Shown: in pieces, positions 55,784 through 64,000 of the stretch
Layout: each line of letters begins with the position of its first letter
How positions within the stretch are numbered: position 1 is the first letter of the stretch
The notes under the pieces: generated by a model
What the model was told of the DNA's origin: nothing
The model's input: the letters and a program-made list of their open reading frames with translations, nothing else
The model's database searches: none
Program-made: the position numbers and the translations under genes
NCBI GenBank assembly: GCA_018398805.1
Contig: JAGFBZ010000857.1
Location: 202,731-266,730 of the forward strand
Origin: Hirundichthys speculiger
Taxonomy: Eukaryota > Chordata > Actinopteri > Beloniformes > Exocoetidae
Reading direction: 5' to 3'
Length of the DNA: 64,000 nt

Positions 55784-56855
55784 GGTGTGCCTCACTTGAG
55801 ATATGTCCTACAGCTTTAAGCTGCTACGGGATTGTAAATCTGAATACGAATTGAGATTCATGAAATGTTTTCAATTTTCTTGTATTTGCTAATGTTTGGT
55901 CTGGTTTCACCAGCGTAGCCTTGTTTGGTACCTTAGAGTCACCGTAGATTTCACAGTTTATATACAGGTTATTGAGCATATTGTTGCCCCTTATTCATGT
56001 CTCAAAGCAAAAATAAAAGAAAAGTCTGGAAAGGTCACATTTAACAGGTGGCAAAGTCTGCATTTGGGGGGTCAGTAAGTTTTGGTGGTGGAGCTGCACA
56101 CAAAACTGTCAAGTAGAACTACTGAGGACAAACCCTGTCCAGCCCACTGCTATTTTAAAGTAAATTCACTCCGATATGTCAATTTTAGATTCAGTTGCTA
56201 TTTGATTGTCCTGGTTTAAACCAGTTGCTGGTTTATCACTGTTTTAAAACATAGCAGAATACTCCATTAAGGTTTAAAGGCAAGGAAAACATGCGGCTTG
56301 TTGCCTAATAAGCTTTTAAAAAAGAAATGTGTTTGTCAACACAGATGCCAAGTTTGATGAGGATGTGAAATTTTGAGAAAGAAGGCTGTTTCTATTTAGG
56401 TGATCAGTTTCAATATGTCTGCATTGTGGTGGCTGGAACCCATGGTGGTCACTACTGGGGTGAACAGTCAAGAGATGTCATAAAAAACCAGTAAAAAAAC
56501 TGTACAAAAATGAAAAGAAACAAGGAAAGAAAACAGGCAAATGTCAAACTGGTTCACAAACTGTGACAAGCTACTCACCAAAGGAAGACAAGGTGTTGGT
56601 TTTTTAGAGAAGATGGAGCTTTTCAGTGGTTTGGATCCATGTGAGATCCCAAAGACGGCACTACTGATCCTTGTTTGTTATGTGACAACACATGATGTAC
56701 ATCGAAGTAGTTTGAGTTACAAATCTCTTGAAGCACATGTGCAATTTGCAAATGGATGCATGGAGAACTTTTAAACCTTCAAGCTGGTAAGCTCTTCTAA
56801 CAAAGCCACATAATCAAGATGTGCAGTGTTAAACATCAGTTCAGTTGCATCTGTT
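55680..56855. other. Unassigned sequence with a (TCTA)n run
   Basis: A TCTA microsatellite lies at 55749-55780. Otherwise no recognised gene or element. Confidence 0.45.
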
Positions 56856-56956
56856 CTCAAGAGGGGTGTACTACGAAGCAAGTTCGACACAGCCAGGCTT
56901 TCTTTGCGTGAGCTGGCTTAACAAACCTGAAACTCGCCATCAGAGATAATTAGTAC

Positions 56957-58047
56957 TAGGGATGGGCATTTGGTTGAGATTTATACGTCGATCGTTGGGA
57001 GAATTACTGATTAATAATCGATTAATCATTAACATTTTTATATTCAATCAATCAATCAATCAATGTTTATTTGTAGAGCCCTTTTCAACACACAAGGTGA
57101 CCAAAGTGCTTTCCATTAAAATCCGCATTAAAACATTAAAACATTAAAACAAAACACTTTAAAATCAACATAACAATATAATTAAAATTAAATTAAAAAT
57201 ATCTCACATCAATACTGTGTATTAAAAGCCAGTCTAAATAAATAGGTTTTAAGTCTGGATTTAAAAACCCAAAATATTGAAAACTATCACAATTATTCTC
57301 GATATCGGCGTGACGTTTCTTTTCCCCTTTGACCTGGTTGCTATGGCCCGCGCATGCCCAAATGTGTTCAGTGGCCCGGATGTTCGTGGTTGACAATAAC
57401 GTGACATTTCCTGTTTCTTTTCTTTAAAAAAACAACGATAATAAAACAAGAGATATCGAGGAGACTACTTAACAAGGACAATTTATATCAAAGCGCCAGT
57501 ATTACAGGCTTTTTGTTTCTTAAAAAGATGCGCTTGTTGTGTGCTCGATGTGCACTGCAGCTTCTGGTCTATGCTAACACCGAGTTGAGGCTAGGCTAGG
57601 CTAGGCTGATGATGAACCGCCTCCACCGTCCTTTACAAGGCTTGGATGCGCGTTGTTCAAGTGATACATCATTGTTGTTGTCGATTATTTGTATTTGTAA
57701 TTTGCATTGCAGTGATTGCAGTACACTTACTCATTTTCTAAATGAAAATGGTCCAACGCCACACTTCGCCACGACCGCTTCATGATTAGGCGATGACCTA
57801 CAGAAGCTCGCATGTAACAACTAAGACAAGCCAGGGTAGAGTGATGGTGAAATGTTGCCCCCTGTTGCCAAATTTCTATCGGTGGAACAGTGAAATGCAT
57901 CGCATTGTTTGAGGACGTGCACTGATAACCCACATTCGGATTGTTTAAAAAAAAAAAAAACATTCGGTTCATCGATGAAAATGAATGTCTTCGACCAAAT
58001 TCTTAATGATCAATGATCGATTAATCGATTAATTATGCCCATCCCTA
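56957..58047. mobile_element. hAT element nested in the Harbinger element
   Basis: 1091 bp, ends TAGGGATGGGCATTTGG and (reverse complement) TAGGGATGGGCATAATTAAT. Target duplication attagtac (56949-56956) and attggtac (58048-58055), 7/8. atcgattaatc motifs lie at both ends. A separate dispersed repeat is embedded at 57043-57290. A (GGCTA)n run lies at about 57588-57606. Confidence 0.92.
57043..57290. repeat. Dispersed repeat nested in the hAT element
   Basis: It begins with an (AATC)n run, then 'tgtttatttgtagagccctt', 'aggtgaccaaagtgctttcc' and 'ccagtctaaataaataggtt', a widespread fish repeat. The simple-repeat end and lack of inverted repeats suggest retroposition. Confidence 0.65.
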
Positions 58048-58170
58048 ATTGGTACCATGACTGTGGTTATCAACTATCTTTGTTAATCGCGGCTTTCTGC
58101 TTTCTGCTCTGTGCGTGTTCACATAAAAGGGGGCGTTTGACGTGTCATTTGACGCCTATTCCGGATCAAA

Positions 58171-58332
58171 TGGATAGATCGCAGTCCGTATATTTCAGTC
58201 AGGAGGAGCAGGTTTTAATAATGCAGGGCTATGAGGATTTCAAAGAAATCTTTACAGCCAAAAGCAACACTGTAGGTGCGAATCAAGCCAGAGAGGAGTG
58301 CTGGCAAAAAATTGCAGATCGTGTAAACTTGT
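58171..58332 (+). CDS. Myb/SANT-like exon of the Harbinger element
   Basis: From ATG 58171 the frame reads MDRSQSVYFSQEEQVLIMQG, then YEDFKEIFTAKSNTVGAN and AREECWQKIADRVN. This is helix 1 to helix 3 of a Myb/SANT-like domain (FS.EE...L, WQKIADRVN). The frame meets TTGTAAGT, so a GTAAGT donor ends the exon near 58332. The open frame also extends 45 codons upstream, but that part lies across the hAT junction and is not part of the gene. The following exon was not recognised. Confidence 0.72.
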
Positions 58333-58734
58333 AAGTTATATTTATTTCACCACTTAACGCACCTTAATTAATCCCCCTCCCTCTTTTAGAGCGCTTAAAC
58401 TTTAAACTTAATGCAGCAGATTTAAACATTATGTAGGTCTGACTGTCCCATTATGAATGATAAATAAAAATCACTTTAGTTTTTTGCTAAATCTATGTGA
58501 AATTAATTTAAGATTTAATATTATCTGTGATACCAATATACACTCACCAGCCACTTTAATAGGTACACCTGTGCAATCTAATACAATCCAATACAAAGGC
58601 TTTGCTATGTTCTACTTTTAATAAGCTTCTGCATTTTCAGTTTTTGTTAACATTGCCAGAAATGTAATAATAGATAATTCTACTTTATGTTTAAGTCATA
58701 GCTTGTGGTGTACTGGATTGTTTTACATTGAAAA

Positions 58735-58995
58735 GTGTTGGTTCCCGTGGCAAAGAAACGCACACTGTTTGCGCTACTGTGAGCGCACGGCTGCGTTTGG
58801 TGGCGCTGCCAATATATGGCTCTAACAGATTACAAATGTAACGTATTCCCTCATCTGAAAATCTCTAGCGTTCATAGAGAATATGGTCATGGGAAGCCAG
58901 CGGATCAGTCCGGTCTCTGAATACTCTCTCCCTCCATAGAGATCCTCGCACAATCCTGGCGCTCAGGTCAACGGGATTTCTCAAAAAAGGTGATG
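58735..58995 (-). pseudogene. HARBI1-like nuclease N-terminal fragment
   Basis: On the minus strand from about 58990 the frame reads FLRNPVDLSARIVRGSLWRE, then RVFRDRTDPLASHDHILYER, a TAG, RFSDEGIRYICNLLEPYIGS, then TKRSRALTVAQTVCV. A one-register shift then gives RFFATGT. This order (RERVFRDRTDPL, YERYRFS, IRYLC, TRRSxALTVxQxVCxALRFFATGTF) is the N-terminal domain of HARBI1-type transposases. A stop replaces the Tyr of YERYR and a small deletion shifts the frame. The DDE catalytic core is missing. Confidence 0.82.
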
Positions 58996-59224
58996 CCATC
59001 TCTGAAAGAGGTGGTAAGTGAAAGGGTGGTGCTTTTTATAGCCGATTTGAGCCTAAACTGCACATAACCTGCTCCGGACCAGGTTAAGCTTGCAGAGTAA
59101 ATTACCATGGTGATCTAGCCAGGTTAAAAGAGAGCCACCTTCGTGGTACTGGAAATCCTGGCTTTAGACTCAACATACCTCGCTAACCCTCTAATCTCGC
59201 TTCGTAGTACACCCCTAAGGTCTG

Positions 59225-59880
59225 GCACAGCTTAACTAGATACACAGAAGTGCATGTGAAGAAAGAAATTGTAAGAAAAACTATGAGAAATCAGATGTAC
59301 AAACAGCTATAGTTCAGTCATTTTATTCACTACATTGTTCTGCAGGAGGGCTTCAAATAGGCGTGGTAAACAAACAAACCCCGTAAAGAAAGAGGAAAAC
59401 TGAACTAAACCTTAGTGCGGCAACATACAGCACTAACCTACTAATGTCATTTATGAAGACCTTGAGTAAATGAGGAAAACAGGCAGCGTAGACGTACATT
59501 GTGCTGCCCTGTGTGTTTATATTTACTTGTGCCAAGCAAGAAAAATGTAGAACGTTATGACATTGTCTCTTTTTGTGAAATCATGGTTATGTGAAGCACT
59601 TCTGCAATTATCCACACAACAGTATCTTCCATACTTAGGCATTCAATTAACACAGCAAAACAAATGGTTAAAAAAAAAAAAAAAGATTGAAGCGTGACCT
59701 TTCTACAGCTCCTTGTTTCCTTGTGATGTCACAGAACAGAACCCGGGTCAGAACTTCTATTCTACTCACGGAACCACACACAAACTTGCTATTCTACGCT
59801 CAATCTCAGCAGACTTAAAGGCATTTTTGGATACGTACAACGATTTTTTGTCTTGAACTTTTCACTTGAACTTCACATTG
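59225..59880. other. 5' flank of the kinase locus
   Basis: No repeat recognised. An A run of about 14 lies at 59671-59684. A TGATGTCA box (59723-59730, CRE-like) lies about 150 bases upstream of the proposed first exon. No TATA box could be assigned. Confidence 0.35.
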
Positions 59881-59883
59881 AAC

Positions 59884-62379
59884 ATGTTTCCCTACAGCAT
59901 GGTCTTCAAGTCTTTAAATATTCTGCGTCCTCCTGCCTCTGACAGCGGCTCAGGTGAGACACCAGCACTTTTCATGTACTGCAAAAGGTTTCAAATCTTT
60001 CCAGCTAGAGTGTATTTTTCTTTACTAATTTATATTTTTAGTTAATTCAAGGTACTTTCTATAAAGGGTAAGAATGCTTAGTACAGGCTAAGTTCATGTT
60101 TGCGGCATCGTCCAATATCAAAAGTCTGTCATATGCTGCATCGAAAGGGGCATTTTTCAAGTTGATTTTAACTTGGTTTAATTTGTTTGTAGAGAGCAGT
60201 TGCAGGACCACAGGACCCAGCAACATCATTGAGTAGGATTGCAGGTCTCCACTCAAAAGGAAGGCCAGCGAACAACAGGCCTGTCTTAGTAAAAGGTCCA
60301 GGGGTGCCAGCCAACGCAGTGATTTGGAGGCTGTGGGAGCCAAGGGGTCCAAAAGAACCAGAAGCCAAACAGACACTCCCTGTAAAAAACAAAAGGGAGA
60401 AAACAGCAGCAGTGATGCCAGTGAACCCACTGAGGTGTCAGCAGAGGCCGTTAGGGAGAGGAAAAAGGAGGCTGAGAGACTGAAGGACACTGAGACTCCC
60501 GGGACGAGTAGGAGGAGGGAGAGCAACGGTGACCTCTCTCCAAGCTCCAGCAAGCCTTCAACGGCCAAACAAATCCTTGGGAGCACCTCCCAGTCAGTCA
60601 CAGGCAACAGAGGTAAACTGGTGATGATCTTTAACAGGACTGTAAGGTGGTCTGCTGGATGGAGGATGGCTTTATCTTCTATCATTAGTGTCTTCACATC
60701 TTCAGCATTATTAGCATCAAGTCACCGATTAAACGCTGGTTGTGATTTGCTGTCTGTCAACACAAATCTGAGTAAACTAACTGTAGTAACTTATGGTAAA
60801 TTAATCCCTGTGTGTGTGCGTTTTGTAGTGAGCTTCGTGGCAAAGTACCTGCAACTTCACATGCTTGGTGAAGGGGGTTTCGGTTCTGTTTATGAAGGAA
60901 TAAGAAGAACTGATCGTTTACCAGTGAGTTAAGCATCCACACTCTGTCACAAACACACCGCCGCCGCTATCGACTCTAACAAATGTACTCCTTACCTATA
61001 GGTGGCGATCAAACACATCCCAAAAGTTGATGTGGAGAGTTATCCTGTGGTAAGTGACCTGGGTTTAATTTTTTTGTGTGGATGTCTTGTCAAACACTAC
61101 AAAATCACATCTATTGCATAACTTGATTTGCTGGCTATTGTCTCCTTCAGCTCATCCATGGGAGGACAGAGATGGTCCCACTGGAGGTGATCCTCCTTCT
61201 GAAAACGGGAGCTGGACCGGGTTCATTGGGGAAATCTGCTGCTGTGGCTTTACTGGACTGGTATGATCTGGGCCAGGAGGTTGTCCTGGTCATGTAGAGA
61301 CCAGTCCCCTCAGAGGACCTCTTGACCTACATCGATAACAACGATGGCCCCCTGGGCGAGATCACGGCTAAGGTACTCAATCTGAGCTGTTACGGTTGGG
61401 AATTTTGACATTTTGAGGGGAGAGTTGCACGAAGTTTTCAAAAATGCAACGTCTTTGTTTTCTAAACCAAACTGAGGCTACAAATTCCACCTACTTACCT
61501 GTTAGAGTAATAAGTAGTGTCCAACAGAGCTCAAAGTTCGTTATCAATGCCAGATTGATCAGAAAAGCTTCACTGACAAATGCATTCATAAAAATAACGG
61601 ATTCTGTTTGCTTTGTTGGTTAAGAAGGAGAAGATTTTCTAAATCTTGATAAAACATTAATAAAATGTTATATTTTAACATGGCAATAATTGCTCATATC
61701 AACAATTAAGCAATTCAGATTTAATTTACTTGAATTGATTTGAAAATATAAAGGTAAAAGCACATTTACATATCACGTCTGAACCCGATAATAGAACAAA
61801 TGTGTTCACCCAGAACTTTATGAGAACAGGATACTGCATGTGATGTGATGGAAAGCTCCAGAATAGCAACCATGTAGACTGCAGATCTCTTTTACACACC
61901 TGTATCTCTGTGTTTCAGAACATCATGAAGCAGCTGGTTGACGCAGCCACACAAATGCACTCGAAGGGAGTCTTCCATCGCGACATCAAATCAGAAAACG
62001 TCCTGGTGGAAACTGGTACCGATGGCCCTCGAGTGCGGGTCATAGACTTTGGATGTGGCTGCGTTGTGAGGAACAAACCATACAGCTTCTTCTCTGGTAC
62101 GATGTCTGGCTTCTTCTGCCTGTTATTCATGTAAATCCCTGAATTGATGACTTTGACTTCCATCTGATCCTGGTCTTCACCCTCTCCTTCGGTCTGTGTG
62201 TTGCAGGAACTCCTGGACTCGCCCCTCCAGAGGTTTTTGCAAACGGGAGGTATGAAGCTGGTCCCACCACCGTCTGGCAGCTTGGTGCGCTGATGTATGA
62301 TATGATTGACAGTACGGGCAGTTTGACACCTCTGACTACTTAAAGAAAAAAATTCAACTGAGCAGGAAGCCATCCCAAG
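59884..62379 (+). pseudogene. pim-like serine/threonine-protein kinase, disrupted, 3' end missing
   Basis: Seven exons with GT-AG borders and matching phases: 59884-59953, 60193-60612, 60829-60923, 61002-61049, 61151-61372, 61919-62096 and 62207-62379. Exons 1-2 encode a basic, Ser-rich leader (MFPYSMVFKSLNILRPPASD; later KRTRSQTDTPCKKQKGENSS). Exon 3 has the glycine loop LGEGGFGSVYEG. Exon 4 has VAIKHIPK with the ATP-binding Lys. Exon 5 is the C-helix to hinge region, including VILLLKTGAG and PSEDLLTYI. Exon 6 has HRDIKSENVL and VIDFGCG, exon 7 GTPGLAPPEVFANGRYEAGP and LGALMYDMI. The motif order and loop sequences match the pim family, which is greatly expanded in teleosts. Lesions: TAG at 60234-60236; TAG at 61295-61297 (after LVM, where a Glu-type codon is expected); and a one-base loss near 62310-62316, after which FDTSDYLKKKIQLSRKPSQ is out of frame. 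The final exon is not seen, and an L2 LINE follows. Individual exons are well preserved, so inactivation may be recent. Confidence 0.87.
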
Positions 62380-62434
62380 GTAAGACAAGGCTTTCTATCA
62401 TTCCAGTATAATCTTATGGAAATACATGAAATAA

Positions 62435-63605
62435 AAAAAATGAAAATGAAAATGAAAAATACTTTATTTATCCCATAAAGGGAAATTCAATGTAGTAAGG
62501 GCTCTCTCTCTTTTTTTTTTTTTTTTTTTTTTATAAAAAACAGACAGAAATAATAATAATATAATAACAGGTGTTAAGTCTTGTTGTGGAGGCTGATGGC
62601 TGCTGGCAGGAATGATCTTCTGTATCTTTCCGTCTTGCAACGGACCTGAAGAAGCCTCTCACTGAACACACTCTGTTGTTTGATCACTGTGTCATGGAGA
62701 GGGTGTGAAGAGTCCTCCATCATCTTCATCAGCTTGTGCAGCATTCTTTTTTGTACAATCAGCTCCAGTGGCTCCAGAGTTACACCCAGCACAGATCCAG
62801 CTTTCCTGATCAGTTTGTTGATTCTCTTCAGGTCTCTGGTTCTGATGCTGCTGCCCCAGCAGATGGCTGCAAAGCTGATTGCACTTTCAACAACAGACTT
62901 ATAGAAGATGTGCAACATCTTGGTGCAGACATTAAAAGATCTCAGCTTTCTTAAAAGTAGAGTCTGCTCTGACCTTTCTTGTAGATGTATTCTGTTCTGT
63001 GTTGCATTTTCCACTCTAGTCTGTTGTCAAGCTGAACTCCAAGATACTTGTATTCCTCCACCACCTCCACCTCCTTTCCCAGGATGGAAACACTGCTGTG
63101 TTGATTCTTGCTCCTCCTGAAGTCGACAATCATCTCCTTAGTTTTGCTGGTATTTAATACGAGATGATTGTTACCACACCATTTCACAAACTGACAGATC
63201 AGTTCTTTGTACTCTGCTTCTTGTCCGTTGCTGATACACCCAACAACTGCAGAGTCATCAGAGTATTTCTGCAGATGACAGGACTCAGAGTTGTACTGGA
63301 AGTCAGAGGTGTAGAGCGTGAAGAGAAATAGTGAGAGAACAGTTCCTTGTGGTGCTCCAATGCTGCTGACCTCCATCTCAGACACACAACCTTTCAGTTT
63401 CACAAACTGTGGTCTGTTTGTGAGGTAGTCATAAATCCAGGAGGTTGTGGAGGAATCCACCTGGAACTTATGGAGCTTCTCACATAACAATGCAGGCTGA
63501 ATTGTATTAAAAGCACTTGAGAAATCAAAGAACATGACCCTCAAAGTGCTGCCTGATTGGTCCAGATGAGAGTGGGCTCTGTGAAGCAGGTAGATGATGG
63601 CGCTT
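62435..63605 (-). pseudogene. L2-type LINE: RT C-terminal two-thirds and 3' end
   Basis: On the minus strand AIIYLLHRAHSHLDQSGSTL leads into MRVMFFDFSSAFNTIQPALL (first palm Asp), then SSIGAPQGTVLSLFLFTLYT and LQKYSDDSAVVGCI (catalytic DD pair), then LNTSKTKEMIVDFRRSKN and EEYKYLGVQLDNRLEWK. After a frameshift near 62960 it continues with LRKLRSFNVCTKMLHIFYKS and RDLKRINKLIRKAGSVLG, ending at a stop near 62574. The 3' terminus at 62435-62500 has the 'gggataaataaag' signal and an attttc-rich tail. It is 5'-truncated at 63605. The RT core is open for 197 codons but the protein is not complete. Confidence 0.88.
62509..62533. repeat. Poly(T) tract
   Basis: A T run within the LINE 3' UTR. Confidence 0.9.
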
Positions 63606-64000
63606 CAACCCCAAGCCCATTACGATATCAGGGGTGTCAATTCTCCGCGGATTCGCTGATTTAAGTTTTTGCCATCCTTGGGGTATTTTTGAGATCTGCA
63701 GATCCGGTTTAATATTTTTCGGGGGGGGGTACCCCTCCGCCGCCGCCGCCGCCGCCACCACGCCACCAACCGACGTGAATTCTCGATGCGATTGGTTGAG
63801 TGATTGAGCCCAGAGCACCAGAGCATAGCATGATCCCGTTGACAATCCAGCCGCTATACAGCCAGACCCCGTCAGTAAGCCCGAAGCACAATATTTCTTA
63901 TATACTTCTCCCTTTCTGCTTGGATGGATGATTATTAGCTTTAAATTCACAGGAGTGATGTTTACAAACGGAATGAATAAACAGCGCTTCTCCCACTGGT
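63606..64000. other. Unassigned sequence with a CCG repeat
   Basis: A G run and a (CCG)n run (63721-63757) produce Gly- and Arg-rich frames. No gene was recognised, and no last kinase exon was found here. Confidence 0.45.

Larger units (their letters stand above)
56862..59216. mobile_element. PIF/Harbinger element with both Myb and HARBI1 remnants, split by a hAT
   Basis: Ends AGGGGTGTACTACGAAGCAA and (reverse complement) AGGGGTGTACTACGAAGCGA, with a 3-bp flank aag on both sides (56859-56861, 59217-59219). A hAT element occupies 56957-58047, leaving about 1.26 kb of Harbinger sequence. It carries a Myb-like exon on the plus strand (58171-58332) and a HARBI1-like nuclease piece on the minus strand (about 58995-58735). 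Confidence 0.87.

Noticed and set aside
58035..58170. Upstream 45 codons of the Myb-like open frame, with a hydrophobic stretch resembling a signal peptide
   Set aside because: This part crosses the right edge of the nested hAT element (58047), so it joined the frame by insertion. The Myb start at 58171 is the sensible one.
60059..60697. A 212-codon minus-strand open frame
   Set aside because: It is antisense to kinase exon 2 and its introns. The Leu/Ser-rich product mirrors the Ser/Lys-rich exon, and the splice signals and motifs are all on the plus strand.

Overview
The window looks like teleost fish genomic DNA, probably from a percomorph-like fish. The reasons are AT-rich, intron-rich sequence, many short simple repeats, and a dense mix of repeat families typical of fish: short hAT elements with 8-bp target duplications, Tc1-like and Tigger-like elements with TA duplications, PIF/Harbinger elements, and L2-, L1- and RTE/Rex3-type non-LTR retrotransposons. 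No intact host protein-coding gene is visible. The species cannot be named from the sequence.

The clearest host locus is at the right end (59.9-62.4 kb, plus strand). It holds seven exons of a pim-like serine/threonine kinase with good splice sites and consistent phases, and with the glycine loop, VAIK, HRD and DFG motifs. Two in-frame stops and one frameshift interrupt it, and its last exon is missing or lies beyond an L2 LINE inserted after exon 7. A second host-derived piece is an intronless, broken copy of ribosomal protein L6 (21.48-21.92 kb, minus). A third possible piece is an unidentified exon-like block at 48.75-48.94 kb (minus).

Left part (0-30 kb): an L1 3' end (1.2-2.1 kb); two plus-strand copies of a hAT family with zinc-finger remnants (3.5 and 6.0 kb); hAT elements at 9.5, 11.3, 13.4, 16.7, 20.0 and 20.8 kb; an L2 fragment (10.5 kb); a Tc1 helix-turn-helix remnant (14.2 kb); an RTE 3' end (16.2 kb); a Tigger-like element with a nested hAT MITE (18.1 kb); the rpl6 copy; a second Tigger-like element (24.4 kb); and a Harbinger element with a near-intact Myb/SANT gene (27.8-29.1 kb).

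Middle (29-50 kb): an ATCC-tailed retroposon with a 13-bp target duplication (29.4 kb); a nearly complete but dead Tc1-like element (31.0-32.2 kb); a minus-strand LINE split by a hAT MITE (33.2-35.2 kb); RTE pieces (35.7 and 37.6 kb); hAT MITEs at 36.5 and 39.0 kb; an unclassified element with 26-bp inverted repeats next to a truncated sister copy (41.2-42.1 kb); and a hAT inside a hAT (44.9-46.9 kb). Much of 42-49 kb is otherwise unassigned.

Right part (49-64 kb): two hAT elements abutting at one target site (49.05-50.23 kb); a hAT derivative that keeps one BED-finger exon with a splice donor (51.2-52.4 kb); an RTE endonuclease region split by a hAT MITE (53.2-54.85 kb); an RT fragment (55.3 kb); a Harbinger element with Myb and HARBI1 remnants on opposite strands, itself split by a hAT (56.9-59.2 kb); then the kinase locus and an L2 LINE.

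Most of the sequence is therefore explained by layered transposition, and many insertion orders can be read from target-site duplications. Element boundaries backed by a duplication are reliable to the base; others are approximate.
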